The translations under genes and the position numbers were made by a program. 64,000 nucleotides of DNA from Desulfotomaculum sp. Its GTDB lineage: Bacteria > Bacillota > Desulfotomaculia > Desulfotomaculales > Desulfohalotomaculaceae. The DNA lies in assembly GCA_017656165.1 (NCBI GenBank), contig JACDOL010000003.1:1-64000 (forward strand), in the 5' to 3' direction. Shown in pieces: positions 1 through 10,728 of this stretch. The notes beneath the pieces were generated by a model, which was not told the DNA's origin, did no database searches, and worked only from the letters and a program-made list of their open reading frames with translations. Position 1 is the stretch's first letter, and the number at the start of each line of letters is the position of its first letter.

Positions 1-14
1 ATCCTAATAACTTG

Positions 15-43
15 TTGACAATAAGTTGTTTCTCTGCTAAAAT
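15..43 (+). promoter_or_regulatory. sigma-A type promoter for tRNA-Val/tRNA-Phe
   Basis: TTGACA (15-20), 17-nt spacer, TAAAAT (38-43), upstream of tRNA-Val. Confidence 0.75.
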
Positions 44-59
44 ATTCACTGTTCTGCTG

Positions 60-135
60 GGGCGATTAGCTCAGCTGGGAGAGCACCTGCCTTACAAGCA
101 GGGGGTCAGTGGTTCGAGCCCACTATCGCCCACCA
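60..135 (+). tRNA. tRNA-Val (anticodon TAC)
   Basis: GGGCGAT/ATCGCCC acceptor, D arm, CTTACAA anticodon loop, T arm, encoded CCA. Confidence 0.96.
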
Positions 136-140
136 TTTCT

Positions 141-216
<76 letters not shown>

Positions 217-228
217 TAAAAGCTCTAA

Positions 229-258
229 GGACGCATTCGTGTAATGCGTCCTTTTTTT
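229..258 (+). terminator. Rho-independent terminator after the tRNA pair
   Basis: GGACGCATT...AATGCGTCC hairpin followed by T run. Confidence 0.85.
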
Positions 259-358
259 ATTTTTTACCGCTTCATCTAGAATATAATTTAATAAAAAATT
301 AAAGGAACTAATTTTAAACTTGTCGAAAGCATTTTTAAAACCCGGAAAGGAGACCAGT

Positions 359-1276
359 ATGTATATATTTTATATTGTCGCTGCTGCTGCATTCTTTTAC
401 CTTTTAATTTCATACCTTCCTTTTCTGCAGCTGACATTTCTGCAAAAATATCAACAGTTACTGGATATTAACCTTATTCTGGCTAATTATATCTACTTTA
501 CTATACCTGCAGTCTTACTGGGATTAGGTTTCTTACTGGTAATTAACAAACTCTCAAAACACAGCGTGGGTAAAAGCTGCAAAACTGCCGGAAGAATAAT
601 TAAACTATCAACCATCTGTGTGCTAATAGGACTAGCAGCCTCCTTTTTAACATTAACTACTTCTATGTGTACAAAATTTGGTCTTCTAAATTTTATTTAC
701 AATGCAGAACCTTGGTCTCCAGAAGAAGTTGAACGAATTGCCATTCATGAAGCCGGTCATGCCCTGATGCGAGAAATTGAATTCCCAGGCACAACCCAAA
801 GGGTGGAGATATTACCACCGTCAGACATTTTAAAAGCCCAAACTTGGTTTTCTCAATCTCTGCCAAGCGGGTATGTAATGGGTGAAGGCAATCTAAGGCT
901 GCCTACAAAAACAGAGATTAATAAAAAAATTAGAGTATATTTAGCAGGCTTGACTGCTGAAAAAATAATATATCCTGAAAACCAGGTTTATATTTCATCC
1001 AGTGACGATTTACAAAAGGTAAAAGACCTTGTAAAAATGCTTTGCGACAACGGTCTAACATATAAAGGTCCAGTACCGTGGAATATCTTAGATGATAAAG
1101 AAAAAAACATGTTATATCAACGTATTGTTGAATCCGAGCAAAAAGAAGTATATCAAATTTTAATAAAACATAAGCAGCAGTTAATGGCAATAGCGGAAAA
1201 ATTAAAAGAGAAAAGATCGCTCAATGGAAATGAAATCAGGTCAATTATCAATAAAGAAGAAGCTAAAAATCTGTAA
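359..1276 (+). CDS. membrane-bound M41 (FtsH-like) metallopeptidase domain protein lacking an AAA+ domain
   Basis: N-terminal hydrophobic segments, then HEAGHAL zinc motif and FtsH-like SSDDLQKV third-ligand region; no Walker A/B. ATG at 359 follows GGAAAGGAG, so the track start (320, TTG) is probably too long. Confidence 0.75.
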   Translation: MYIFYIVAAAAFFYLLISYLPFLQLTFLQKYQQLLDINLILANYIYFTIPAVLLGLGFLLVINKLSKHSVGKSCKTAGRIIKLSTICVLIGLAASFLTLTTSMCTKFGLLNFIYNAEPWSPEEVERIAIHEAGHALMREIEFPGTTQRVEILPPSDILKAQTWFSQSLPSGYVMGEGNLRLPTKTEINKKIRVYLAGLTAEKIIYPENQVYISSSDDLQKVKDLVKMLCDNGLTYKGPVPWNILDDKEKNMLYQRIVESEQKEVYQILIKHKQQLMAIAEKLKEKRSLNGNEIRSIINKEEAKNL

Positions 1277-1288
1277 CCATACCATAAA

Positions 1289-1316
1289 CCCCCGGCTTAC
1301 ATGCGGGGCTTTTTTG
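1289..1316 (+). terminator. Rho-independent terminator
   Basis: CCCCC...CGGGG hairpin followed by T run. Confidence 0.7.
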
Positions 1317-1420
1317 CTGTACATTCCGCATAAGGATGTAAATATTCACGCATAGAGTTAAATTTTTATGTAAATATTAACTATGTGATTTTATATTACA
1401 TAGTCTGGGAGTGTTTAACC

Positions 1421-2080
1421 ATGTCAATCAATAAATTCAAGCGCCTACCCAGGCATGTTGGAATTATCCCTGACGGAAATAGAAGATGGGCTGAAAAGCA
1501 CGGCTTGCCTAAAGAAGCAGGCTATAATTATGGTATTAACCCCGGTTTTAAACTGTATGAAACCTGCCTTGAACTGGGTATCCCGGAAATTACCTTTTAT
1601 GGCTTTACCCAGGATAATACTAAACGCCCATCGGTACAAAAAAAAGCATTTCAAAAAGCCTGCATTGATGCAGTAAAAATTCTTGCAAACCGCGATGCTT
1701 CTCTCCTGGTAATTGGAAATACAGATTCACCACAATTTCCAAAAGAACTCCTGCCATATACCACAAGGCAAAAGTTCGGCCGCGGGTTAATTAAGGTGAA
1801 TTTTTTAGTTAATTATGGTTGGAAGTGGGATTTAAATTATGCCCTTAATCCAGCTAACTCAAAGAAGAATTTTTATGAATCTATTGCCTCGGTGGATATT
1901 TCACGGGTGGATTTAATTGTTCGCTGGGGAAGCCGCAGAAGGTTAAGCGGTTTTTTACCTGTGCAGTCAATTTATGCAGACTTTTATGTAGTTGATGAAT
2001 TATGGCCTAATTTTAAGCCGGAACACTTTTACCAGGCATTAAAATGGTATGAAGAACAAGACATTACCCTGGGCGGATAA
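1421..2080 (+). CDS. divergent cis-prenyltransferase (undecaprenyl diphosphate synthase family)
   Basis: HVGIIPDGNRRWAEKHGLP, TFYGFTQDNTKRPS and SIYADFYVVDELWP motifs of the UppS family; start set to MSINKF. Confidence 0.8.
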   Translation: MSINKFKRLPRHVGIIPDGNRRWAEKHGLPKEAGYNYGINPGFKLYETCLELGIPEITFYGFTQDNTKRPSVQKKAFQKACIDAVKILANRDASLLVIGNTDSPQFPKELLPYTTRQKFGRGLIKVNFLVNYGWKWDLNYALNPANSKKNFYESIASVDISRVDLIVRWGSRRRLSGFLPVQSIYADFYVVDELWPNFKPEHFYQALKWYEEQDITLGG

Positions 2081-2271
2081 TAACTGCCCCAGAAAACTCA
2101 GCACTCATTCAAAAAGGATGGGTGCTATATTTTGTTAAGACTATTTTTAATATTCATATACTGATAATTGCAACTTTTAGTCAAAATCTCCTTTTATAAA
2201 AAGTATTTGTATTTTTTTTAACATTTAATTGTAAAATTTATGCAGGTATATAAATGTTTTTGTCGAAGAAC

Positions 2272-2287
2272 TGTCATTTAAATGACA
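2272..2287. promoter_or_regulatory. perfect 16-bp palindrome upstream of MCP gene
   Basis: TGTCATTTAAATGACA. Confidence 0.4.
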
Positions 2288-2321
2288 ATAGAAAATTTTT
2301 CCTGAGGAGGCTTTAATTAAA

Positions 2322-3512
2322 ATGATTTTCAGCATTTCAAAACAAAACGAGAACAACAACGCAAGTATTATCCAAGATGAACTGGATTTTGCCAGAGCAC
2401 TAAACATTTTTTCTTTAATTCATAACAAACTCATTGGCTTTAGAGCAACATTTGCTGTTACCGAAATAGCGAATCAGGCCAGCAGTTTAAGTTCATCAGC
2501 TCAAGAAATGTCAGCAAACATAGAAGAGGTATCTGCATCCATGCAGCAGATTGATGGAACTGTCCAAGAATTTGCTACCGATGCGGAAGCAAATTATATG
2601 GAGATAGAGAATCTTTTAGAATTAGGAACAGATACAAAAAATACTTTTGACATTATGGTTGAAAATACCAATGCACTTAATGAACAGATAGGACATATAG
2701 ATAATATTACCCAAAACATCGCTGATATTGCTGAACAAACTAATTTACTGGCATTAAATGCAGCCATTGAGTCAGCAAGGGCAGGGGAAGCTGGTAGAGG
2801 TTTTGCGGTAGTGGCCGAGGAAGTAAGAAAACTGGCCAATAACACTAAAGATGCAGTAAGTACAGCCAAAGAAATGGCCGTTACTATGACCGATCAGTCA
2901 AAAAAATCAATGGATAACATATCCACCGTTCAAGATGTATTTAACAGGTATTTAAAAAGTTCCGAAAAAATTGCCGGCAGCATCAAAAAGAGCAACCAGC
3001 AGACAAACCAAATTAGAACCATGATCAGTAATATTGCCACGGCCTTACAACAGCAGACAGCAACAGCTGAGAATTTAACTCAAATTGCCGAAAGTTTAAC
3101 GTCCAACAGCAAAGTTATAAGTAATTTATTAAAAAACGAAGCCGACAGCTTGTGCAATACTTTGTCACAGCATTTATCTATATCAAACAGAAACTCACTG
3201 GTAAATTTATTGGCCAACAGGTTAGTAGACCATGCCAATTTTTTAGATAACATCTTACAGCAAGCAGGAATGAATGCCAAAGTTCCAACCTACAAGGAAT
3301 GTAAATTTGGTCAATGGTATGAAGCAAATAGAGATAAGTATTCTAATGTTAAGGAATTTATTGAAGTAGATGAACCGCATCAAGAAGTACACAAGGCAGC
3401 TGAAAAACTATCAAAGGAATGCAGTTCCGAAAATATAGAACAATTAATTGCGGCATCTATTAAAATGCTAAATGCTTTTATTAAACTAAAGAATGTTTTC
3501 TCTGCTAGTTAA
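2322..3512 (+). CDS. soluble methyl-accepting chemotaxis protein with C-terminal CZB (zinc-binding) domain
   Basis: MCP hairpin motif [41 protein letters not shown]-terminal H...CKFGQWY...PHQEVH CZB pattern; no TM segment visible. Confidence 0.9.
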   Translation: MIFSISKQNENNNASIIQDELDFARALNIFSLIHNKLIGFRATFAVTEIANQASSLSSSAQEMSANIEEVSASMQQIDGTVQEFATDAEANYMEIENLLELGTDTKNTFDIMVENTNALNEQIGHIDNITQNIADIAEQTNLLALNAAIESARAGEAGRGFAVVAEEVRKLANNTKDAVSTAKEMAVTMTDQSKKSMDNISTVQDVFNRYLKSSEKIAGSIKKSNQQTNQIRTMISNIATALQQQTATAENLTQIAESLTSNSKVISNLLKNEADSLCNTLSQHLSISNRNSLVNLLANRLVDHANFLDNILQQAGMNAKVPTYKECKFGQWYEANRDKYSNVKEFIEVDEPHQEVHKAAEKLSKECSSENIEQLIAASIKMLNAFIKLKNVFSAS

Positions 3513-3593
3513 TAAATTAAATTTATTTGACTTTGAGGACCAAACATATTCCTCAAACATAACCGGCGCTTTTGCTCTGGCTGATGGCCCCTA

Positions 3594-3638
3594 CATTTGC
3601 CGGCTGTCGTTTTTCTAGTAATACCTTGGCTGGGCCAA
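3594..3638 (+). repeat. dispersed intergenic repeat, TTTGCCGGC...AATACCTTGG type
   Basis: ATTTGCCGGCTGTCGTTTTTCTAGTAATACCTTGG; related copies at 13311 and 33788. Confidence 0.65.
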
Positions 3639-3675
3639 AAACTCATACTTTCCGATAGTGATACCGGCAGTAAGT

Positions 3676-3717
3676 AATAAAAGAAGCTGGGTATGCAAAA
3701 AAGCAAACCCAGCTTTC
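3676..3717 (-). terminator. rnpB terminator
   Basis: Minus strand AAGCTGGGTTTGC/GCATACCCAGCTT hairpin followed by T-rich run. Confidence 0.75.
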
Positions 3718-3733
3718 CATATCTTTTAATACA

Positions 3734-4103
3734 AGCCGTGAGCAAATCGTAAGCCGAGTTCTGTCGTGGATGATCATCTATCTGGGACGTTAGTTGCCTA
3801 ACGCCTCCTGCGACCTACCCGGGAACGAGACGGGCCGCCTCATTGTTCCCCTATTAGGTCTTGCTCCAGGTGGGGTTTACCTAGCCGGTTAGTCGCCTAA
3901 CCGCTGGTGCGCTCTTACCGCACCGTTCCACCCTTGCCGGTTTAGTCTTACTACTAAACTTAGGCGGTCTGCATTTCTGTGGCACTTTCCTTGGAGTTGC
4001 CTCCACTGGATGTTATCCAGCACCCTGCCCTATGGAGCTCGGACTTTCCTCAAGTACCTCCTTGCGGAATGGTACCTGCGATCATCTGATTTACTCACGG
4101 CTG
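3734..4103 (-). ncRNA. rnpB: RNase P RNA (probably type A)
   Basis: Conserved GAGGAAAGUCCGAGCUCC, GGGUGCUGGAUAAC, AGUGCCACAGAAAUGCAGACCGCC, CGACAGAACUCGGCUUA; P1 helix CCGUGAGUAAAUC/GAUUUGCUCACGG. Confidence 0.95.
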
Positions 4104-4177
4104 TGTTTTTTAGTTTTTTGCTGGAGTGATATTATAACATTATTACAGCAAAACAGCAATAGTTAAACAATGGAAGA

Positions 4178-5296
4178 TTAAGCGTATGTAAAAGGATCTT
4201 TTTGCGATTTAGAAATTACAAAATCAATATTTAAATCTTTTTCTTCGCATGACTTTTTAAGATAGCAGTAAATTTTTTCAATTACCGGTACTTCAGTACC
4301 ATAATGTCCTGCATCTATAAATGCTAAACCAGCAGCAGCCATGTCCTGGGCTGTATGGTATTTTATATCTCCAGACACATAGACATCCGCCCCTTTGGCC
4401 AGAGCCTTAGGCCACAATTCAGCAGCAGATCCACCACAAACTGCTGCCTTTTTTATAACCTTATCCCGGGGGCCACCTACTTTTACCACATCCAGGTTAA
4501 GAACAGATTTTACATGCTGCACAAACTCAGACAGGCTTAAAGCATTTGGGAGAGTACCCACTCTACCTAATCCATAAGCCGGCCCTTCATTTTTCAACGG
4601 GTAAATATCATAGGCCACTTCCTCATAGGGATGGGCTTCAATCATAGATTTGATTACAGCTGAAATTTTACCCGCCGGAATAATAGTTTCCAAGCGAATT
4701 TCTTTTACATGTTCTACTTGACCCTGCTGGCCAATAAAAGGGTTAGTCCCTTCCCGGGGCCGAAACGTGCCCGTTCCGGTGGTTTGAAAAGTACAGTCAC
4801 TGTAATTCCCTATCCAACCAGCACCGGCCTCACTTAACGCTTTTCGAACTGCATCCTGGTAGCCTTCAGGGACAAACACAACCAGTTTATAATAGTTTTC
4901 ATTACCTGTCACATTAAGTATCTCAACGTTTTCCAGCTTTAATTTTTCTGCCAGTACACTATTAACCCCACCCACTGCATTATCTAAGTTGGTATGAGCT
5001 GTATATACTGTAATATTGTTCTTTATTAACCTGGAAATTATTTTTCCCTGGGGAGTGCAGGTATTAATACTTTTTATCCCTTTAAACAGCAGGGGGTGAT
5101 GAGAAATAATTAATTGCACACCATTTTCTTCTGCTTCAAGCACAGTACTTTCATTAACATCTAAAGTTAAAAGTACCTTGCTAACTTCATCCTCCGGGCT
5201 GCCAACCTGAAGGCCTACATTATCCCATTCTTCAGCCATGTATTTTGGTGCTAATTTTTCCAGCATGCTAAAAATCACACTGTTTTTTACCGGCAT
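4178..5296 (-). CDS. Nif3-like dinuclear metal center protein
   Basis: AEEWDNVGLQVG, ISHHPLLFKG, THTNLDNAVGGVN motifs; long form with central insert. Confidence 0.92.
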   Translation of the reverse strand: MPVKNSVIFSMLEKLAPKYMAEEWDNVGLQVGSPEDEVSKVLLTLDVNESTVLEAEENGVQLIISHHPLLFKGIKSINTCTPQGKIISRLIKNNITVYTAHTNLDNAVGGVNSVLAEKLKLENVEILNVTGNENYYKLVVFVPEGYQDAVRKALSEAGAGWIGNYSDCTFQTTGTGTFRPREGTNPFIGQQGQVEHVKEIRLETIIPAGKISAVIKSMIEAHPYEEVAYDIYPLKNEGPAYGLGRVGTLPNALSLSEFVQHVKSVLNLDVVKVGGPRDKVIKKAAVCGGSAAELWPKALAKGADVYVSGDIKYHTAQDMAAAGLAFIDAGHYGTEVPVIEKIYCYLKKSCEEKDLNIDFVISKSQKDPFTYA

Positions 5297-6006
5297 TTTT
5301 CTGCCACCTCCTCTAATCTGCTAAGGTGTTTTCTTAACCGCTCTAATTTTATCCTTGCGTCGGGTCTGCTGCTTTTCATAAGCCCTCTTACTGCCAGCTT
5401 ATATTTTTTTATAAGTTTTTTAAGCAGTTCTGGCAGCAGCGGGTGCTTTTTTTCAATCAATCTTGGCCCCACTTCCAAAACTACATCATCATATAATTGT
5501 TCACTTCCCTGCTCTGCTATTATAATGGTATAAATATGTCCATTTTCAAAAATCAAATTTTCATCCACCAACCGCCAGCCATTACATAATAACCAGCGTC
5601 TTAGATCAGCCTCGTCTCCCATAGGTTGTAGGATTAATCTCTTTAGGGTATTAAGTACCCTAGGTGAATCTTCCAGTATTTTTTTAATAGTTCCTCCGCC
5701 CATACCGGCAGCCACTGCCACTTCTGCTTCACCTGGTTTTAGCGTTTTAAGACCATCACCAAAGCGCAGCTCAATATTTGCCTCTAATTTATTATCAATA
5801 ACATTTTTTCTGGCCACATCCAGCGGTTTCTCATGAATGTCACATGCTAAAGCTCTTGTTATTTTTCCTGACTGAACTAGATAAACAGGCAGGTAAGCAT
5901 GATCGGTACCAATATCCGCTATTATTTCTCCAGGAAGTATATATTCCGCCAGTGCCAGCAATCTTTTATTAACTACCTCTTTACCCATATCTACTCCATT
6001 CTCCAT
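5287..6006 (-). CDS. trmK: tRNA (adenine(22)-N(1))-methyltransferase
   Basis: IADIGTDHAYLPVYLV, AAGMGGGTIKKIL, LILQPMG; adjacent to nif3 as in other Firmicutes. Confidence 0.9.
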   Translation of the reverse strand: MENGVDMGKEVVNKRLLALAEYILPGEIIADIGTDHAYLPVYLVQSGKITRALACDIHEKPLDVARKNVIDNKLEANIELRFGDGLKTLKPGEAEVAVAAGMGGGTIKKILEDSPRVLNTLKRLILQPMGDEADLRRWLLCNGWRLVDENLIFENGHIYTIIIAEQGSEQLYDDVVLEVGPRLIEKKHPLLPELLKKLIKKYKLAVRGLMKSSRPDARIKLERLRKHLSRLEEVAEKCR

Positions 6007-6163
6007 ATTCTATAATTTACCTTTTTTAATAACCCTCATCTTATATTTTAACATTTAAATGGTATAATTTATGTATTTAAAAAGGAAATTTTTGCATATG
6101 ATGTTATTTCGCAAATTAGAGCCATGAAAAACTCTCTTCGGCAGACGTACCGGACACACGTAA

Positions 6164-6196
6164 AAAAGACCTGGTACAATCTGTACCAGGTCTTTT
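6164..6196. terminator. bidirectional terminator hairpin downstream of tRNA cluster
   Basis: AAAAGACCTGGTACAATCTGTACCAGGTCTTTT. Confidence 0.8.
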
Positions 6197-6198
6197 AG

Positions 6199-6274
6199 TG
6201 GTGGGCGGTGAGAGGCTCGAACTCCCGACCCCCTGCTTGTAAGGCAGGTGCTCTCCCAGCTGAGCTAACCGCCC
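6199..6274 (-). tRNA. tRNA-Val (anticodon TAC)
   Basis: GGGCGGT/ACCGCCC acceptor, CTTACAA loop, encoded CCA; nearly identical to tRNA at 60. Confidence 0.95.
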
Positions 6275-6277
6275 ATG

Positions 6278-6353
6278 TGGTGACCCCTACGGGATTCGAA
6301 CCCGTGTTACCGCCGTGAAAGGGCGGTGTCTTAGACCACTTGACCAAGGGGCC
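6278..6353 (-). tRNA. tRNA-Glu (anticodon TTC)
   Basis: GGCCCCT acceptor, CTTTCAC loop, encoded CCA. Confidence 0.95.
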
Positions 6354-6359
6354 ATATTT

Positions 6360-6434
6360 TGGTGGGCCCACTAGGATTCGAACCTAGAACCAACCGGTTA
6401 TGAGCCGGGTGCTCTACCGTTGAGCTATGGGCCC
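6360..6434 (-). tRNA. tRNA with CAT anticodon (elongator Met likely; Ile2 not excluded)
   Basis: GGGCCCA acceptor, CTCATAA loop, encoded CCA. Confidence 0.9.
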
Positions 6435-6448
6435 AGAAGAAATTTTAC

Positions 6449-6523
6449 TGGCTCCTCGAGCAGGATTCGAACCTGCAACCTACCGGTTAACAGCCGGTTG
6501 CTCTACCGTTGAGCTATCGAGGA
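6449..6523 (-). tRNA. tRNA-Asn (anticodon GTT)
   Basis: TCCTCGA/TCGAGGA acceptor, CTGTTAA loop, encoded CCA. Confidence 0.95.
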
Positions 6524-6597
6524 GCGCCCATCAGCAATACTTATTATACTAATTTCAGTCTGCCAGGTCAACACTTTTTTGCAGGATTTTATTATCA

Positions 6598-7677
6598 TTA
6601 ATCCAGGTAATCTTTTAATTTTTTGCTGCGGCTGGGATGCCTGAGCTTGCGCAGTGTTTTTGCTTCAATTTGCCGTATGCGCTCGCGGGTTACCCCAAAC
6701 TGCTGACCTACTTCTTCTAATGTACGAGCACGGCCATCATCAAGACCAAAGCGCAGGCGAAGCACTTTTTGCTCACGCTCGGTTAATGTGTTTAGAACAC
6801 TGTCTAACTGCTCTCTCAGCAGTGTGTATGATGCTTCTTCTGCTGGTGCTTTGGCGTCCTGGTCTTCAATAAAGTCACCGAGATGTGAATCTTCTTCCTC
6901 CCCAATGGGAGTTTCTAGAGAAACAGGTTCCTGGGCAATTTTCATAATTTCTCGCACTTTTTCTTCAGGTATATTCATTTCTTTGGCAATTTCTTCAGGT
7001 GTAGGTTCACGCCCAAGTTCCTGCAGCAGTTGGCGAGAAACACGGATCAACTTGTTTATAGTCTCAACCATATGCACCGGTATACGAATAGTCCTAGCCT
7101 GGTCTGCTATTGCCCGGGTTATGGCCTGCCTAATCCACCACGTAGCATATGTGCTGAACTTATATCCCTTTCGGTAATCAAACTTTTCTACTGCTTTAAT
7201 TAAACCGAGGTTGCCTTCTTGAATTAAATCTAAAAAAAGCATACCTCGCCCCACATAACGCTTAGCTATACTCACCACCAGCCGCAAGTTTGCCTCTGCG
7301 AGCCTTCTCTTTGCCTCTTCATCACCCTGTTCCATTCGTTTAGCCAATTCCACTTCTTCTTCGGGAGATAGCAGGGGTATTCTTCCTATTTCTTTCAGGT
7401 ACATTCTAACAGGATCATCTATGCCAACACCTTCAGGAATACTAAGGTCTACTTCTTCCTCAATTTCTTTTTCTTCCTCCAATCTCTCTATGTCTGATTC
7501 TTCAGGTACAACTTCAATCCCATTGCTGGCTAATTTTTCATATACATCATCAATTTGTTCCGGAGTTAATTCAATCCCCTGCAGGGCGTCCATAACTTCC
7601 TTATAAGTCAGAGCACCACGTTTTTTCCCTTTATCCATTAACTCTTTAATATACTCTAATTGCTGCTCTTCTTTCAT
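6598..7677 (-). CDS. rpoD: RNA polymerase primary sigma factor
   Basis: [77 protein letters not shown]. Confidence 0.98.
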   Translation of the reverse strand: MKEEQQLEYIKELMDKGKKRGALTYKEVMDALQGIELTPEQIDDVYEKLASNGIEVVPEESDIERLEEEKEIEEEVDLSIPEGVGIDDPVRMYLKEIGRIPLLSPEEEVELAKRMEQGDEEAKRRLAEANLRLVVSIAKRYVGRGMLFLDLIQEGNLGLIKAVEKFDYRKGYKFSTYATWWIRQAITRAIADQARTIRIPVHMVETINKLIRVSRQLLQELGREPTPEEIAKEMNIPEEKVREIMKIAQEPVSLETPIGEEEDSHLGDFIEDQDAKAPAEEASYTLLREQLDSVLNTLTEREQKVLRLRFGLDDGRARTLEEVGQQFGVTRERIRQIEAKTLRKLRHPSRSKKLKDYLD

Positions 7678-7691
7678 TAAATTTCCCCCCT

Positions 7692-9497
7692 CTAGGGCAA
7701 ACCTGTATTTATCTTGTGATGGAGCTGCTGTAATTCCTGTAACAACTTTTTTACACGATCCTGGTCACCACTCCGCTCCGCTTCTTTTAACTGGCGAAGC
7801 AGATCCTCCTGCTGCTTTTTCCCTGCCTGCTTAATGATAATATTTATACAATCTTTAATGATATTTTCTTTATTTTCAGCAGGCATTTTTTCATTTAAAA
7901 GCCTACAGAATACCTGCTGGCATTTTTCATCCATTTTCTGCACGAGTTTTGCAGGTTCATTAACAGTAGCTTCCTCACTATCTAACAATAAGGAATATAT
8001 ATTTTTAAGCTCAATATTCTCAAAATGTTCAGCAGTAATTTGCTTTTTTACTATTGAAAAAAGTTCAAAATCTGTTAATATTAAACCAAGCAGTAAATAC
8101 TCAGCTCGATAGCGTGCGTTCGTTAGATTTATATTATATGACTTTTTAACAAAATTATCCCCGTTACGCCATTTGTTACCCTTATTGACATTGTTTTTAC
8201 TTTGATTTAGATATCTTTTTAATTCGCTTACTACTGTCTCCCAGCTAACATTAAGAACAGAAGCAACTCTTTTTATGCTTTCTTCTTGTTCAACAGGTTC
8301 TTTTATTGCCGCCAAGTTTGGAAGCACCTGCTGGAGTACAGCAATTTTTTCTGGTGCTGTAGCGGGAATGCCTTTTTGAGTAGCAGCATAGAGCTTATAA
8401 TCTATTAAACCGTATGCCGACTTAATCAGTTTTTTAAATTTTGCTGCACCATTAACACGAAGGTATTCATCCGGGTCCTTGCCTTGAGGAACTTGTAAAA
8501 CTTTTACTCGGCAGCCCATATGCTGAATTATATCCAAACCTCTCAACGCTGCATTTACTCCAGCAGCATCAGCATCGTATGAAATAACAATCTCATTAGT
8601 ATACCTTTTTAATAATTTAACTTGTTCCCGGGTTAAAGCAGTCCCCAGGGATGCAACAGCATTTGAGATGCCAAATTGATGGGCAGCAATTACATCCATA
8701 TACCCTTCCATAACTAAAGCATAACCGCTTTCCCTAATGGCCTTCCTAGCCAAGTGCAGACCGTAAAGCAGGTGTCTTTTATTAAATAGATGAGTTTCTG
8801 GTGTATTAAGATACTTGGGATTACTATTATCTAATGCCCTTCCACCAAACCCCACAATCCTACCAGCGGCATCACAAATAGGAAGGATAATCCTGTTTCT
8901 AAACCGGTCATAATATCCCGTTCCTTGTCGGTTTTTTATGACCAGTCCCAACTTTTCTAATTCACCTAAATTACACCCTTTAGAAGTTAAAAACTCAATA
9001 AGGTTATTCCACCCGGCAGGCGCATAGCCAAGCTGAAAAGTTTTTATTTGCTGCTCTGAAATGCCTCGTTTGTTTAAATAATTTCTCGCTGTTTCACCTT
9101 TGTGGTATAATAGATACTGGTGAAAAAAATTAGCTGCAGCTTCAAGGATTTTATACAGCCGCTTCTCTTTCTTCTGCTTGTCGGAATCATATGAGCCTGA
9201 ACTTTCCGGGATATTAATCCCTACCCTGTGCCCCAGCAGGCGTACAGCCTCAGGGTAGCTTAAGCCTTCTTTTAACATTAAAAATTTATAGGCATTGCCG
9301 CCTACGTTGCATCCAAAGCAGTAAAATATTTGCTTATCAGGAGCAACAGAAAATGATGGTGTATCCTCTTGATGAAAGGGGCAGAGACCAAAATAATTTT
9401 TTCCCTGTTTTTTTAGCAATACATACTCTGAAATTAACTGTACAATATCAATCCTCTGCAGTATTTCTTCTGCCACCTCATTAGAAATATACCCCAC
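7692..9497 (-). CDS. dnaG: DNA primase
   Basis: [34 protein letters not shown] zinc finger; [21 protein letters not shown]. Confidence 0.97.
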   Translation of the reverse strand: MGYISNEVAEEILQRIDIVQLISEYVLLKKQGKNYFGLCPFHQEDTPSFSVAPDKQIFYCFGCNVGGNAYKFLMLKEGLSYPEAVRLLGHRVGINIPESSGSYDSDKQKKEKRLYKILEAAANFFHQYLLYHKGETARNYLNKRGISEQQIKTFQLGYAPAGWNNLIEFLTSKGCNLGELEKLGLVIKNRQGTGYYDRFRNRIILPICDAAGRIVGFGGRALDNSNPKYLNTPETHLFNKRHLLYGLHLARKAIRESGYALVMEGYMDVIAAHQFGISNAVASLGTALTREQVKLLKRYTNEIVISYDADAAGVNAALRGLDIIQHMGCRVKVLQVPQGKDPDEYLRVNGAAKFKKLIKSAYGLIDYKLYAATQKGIPATAPEKIAVLQQVLPNLAAIKEPVEQEESIKRVASVLNVSWETVVSELKRYLNQSKNNVNKGNKWRNGDNFVKKSYNINLTNARYRAEYLLLGLILTDFELFSIVKKQITAEHFENIELKNIYSLLLDSEEATVNEPAKLVQKMDEKCQQVFCRLLNEKMPAENKENIIKDCINIIIKQAGKKQQEDLLRQLKEAERSGDQDRVKKLLQELQQLHHKINTGLP

Positions 9498-9708
9498 ATT
9501 GACACCTCTTATATACTTTATTCAATGGCAGACAGATATACAAAATGATAGAATTATTAACTTTTTTCAATTCCTGATTTCATATTAATTCGCTATTACT
9601 TTGTATTTTCCTTCCCCCAATTCGACAAATTTGCTTCAATAATATATTGTTGCTGCACTGTAAAACAGTTAATATTATTGCCATATTTTTCAATAATTAA
9701 AAGCTGCA

Positions 9709-10716
9709 TCAGTATACCCAAGGAGAAGGCAAAAAAAGTTGTTGGTATACCCTAATTGCATATCTATCAGTCATTCCCGCAATATAATCCACTACTATGC
9801 GGTCAAGTTTTTCAACTTCAATTTTCTTCTGATATTCTTTGGGAAGCTGCTCGGGATGTTCCAAAAAATACTGATATAAATATTTAACTACCAGCTTTGC
9901 CTTTGTTTCTTCTTTTTTTGCTTCTGAACCAATATATACCCGTTCAAACATAAAGCTCCGAAGGTCATCCATAGCCTTCTTGGCATCAGCACTCATTATG
10001 ATGCGGTCTTTTCCTGTGCTGTTTGCTATTACATCCATAACCATATTGTTTATTCTTTCCCCATGTCTATTTCCCAGCAGTTCACGGCAGTGTAAAGGCA
10101 GATCTTCCAGCTGCAGTATGCCCCCTCTAAGGGCATCATCAATGTCGTGATTAATATAGGCTATACGGTCTGCTAGCTTAACCACTTGCCCTTCCAAAGT
10201 AACTGGCATTACTTTACCAGTATGGTTTAAAATTCCATCTCTAACTTCCCATGTTAAATTTAAACCATTTTCACCTTCCAGCTTATCCACTACCCGTAAG
10301 CTGTGTTCATTATGTTTAAAGCCTTCGCTGTAAACCTCATTTAGAGCACTTTCTCCAGCATGTCCAAATGGAGTATGCCCCAAATCATGTCCCAGTGCAA
10401 TAGCTTCTGTAAGATCTTCATTTAAGCGCAAAGCACGAGAAATGGTACGAGCAATTTGTGCAACTTCCAAAGTATGCGTCAGCCTAGTACGGTAATGATC
10501 TCCCTCCGGTATAATAAACACCTGGGTTTTGTGTTTAAGGCGGCGAAAACTTTTAGAGTGAATAATGCGGTCTCTGTCCCTTTGAAATGCTGTGCGCAAT
10601 GGGCACTCGGGAACCGGCCTCAGTCTTCCCCTGCTTTTAGTGCTAAAGGAGGCATAAGGAGATAGAAGTGCCTCTTCACACTTTTCAATATAACTTCTAA
10701 TTTCCACAAAACCCAC
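9709..10716 (-). CDS. dGTP triphosphohydrolase-like HD protein
   Basis: [42 protein letters not shown]. Confidence 0.93.
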   Translation of the reverse strand: MGFVEIRSYIEKCEEALLSPYASFSTKSRGRLRPVPECPLRTAFQRDRDRIIHSKSFRRLKHKTQVFIIPEGDHYRTRLTHTLEVAQIARTISRALRLNEDLTEAIALGHDLGHTPFGHAGESALNEVYSEGFKHNEHSLRVVDKLEGENGLNLTWEVRDGILNHTGKVMPVTLEGQVVKLADRIAYINHDIDDALRGGILQLEDLPLHCRELLGNRHGERINNMVMDVIANSTGKDRIIMSADAKKAMDDLRSFMFERVYIGSEAKKEETKAKLVVKYLYQYFLEHPEQLPKEYQKKIEVEKLDRIVVDYIAGMTDRYAIRVYQQLFLPSPWVY

Positions 10717-10728
10717 TCCTCTTTTATA

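Noticed and set aside
3509-3745. ORF-track minus-strand ORF of 78 aa
   Set aside because: Overlaps the rnpB terminator and an intergenic repeat; no coding signature.
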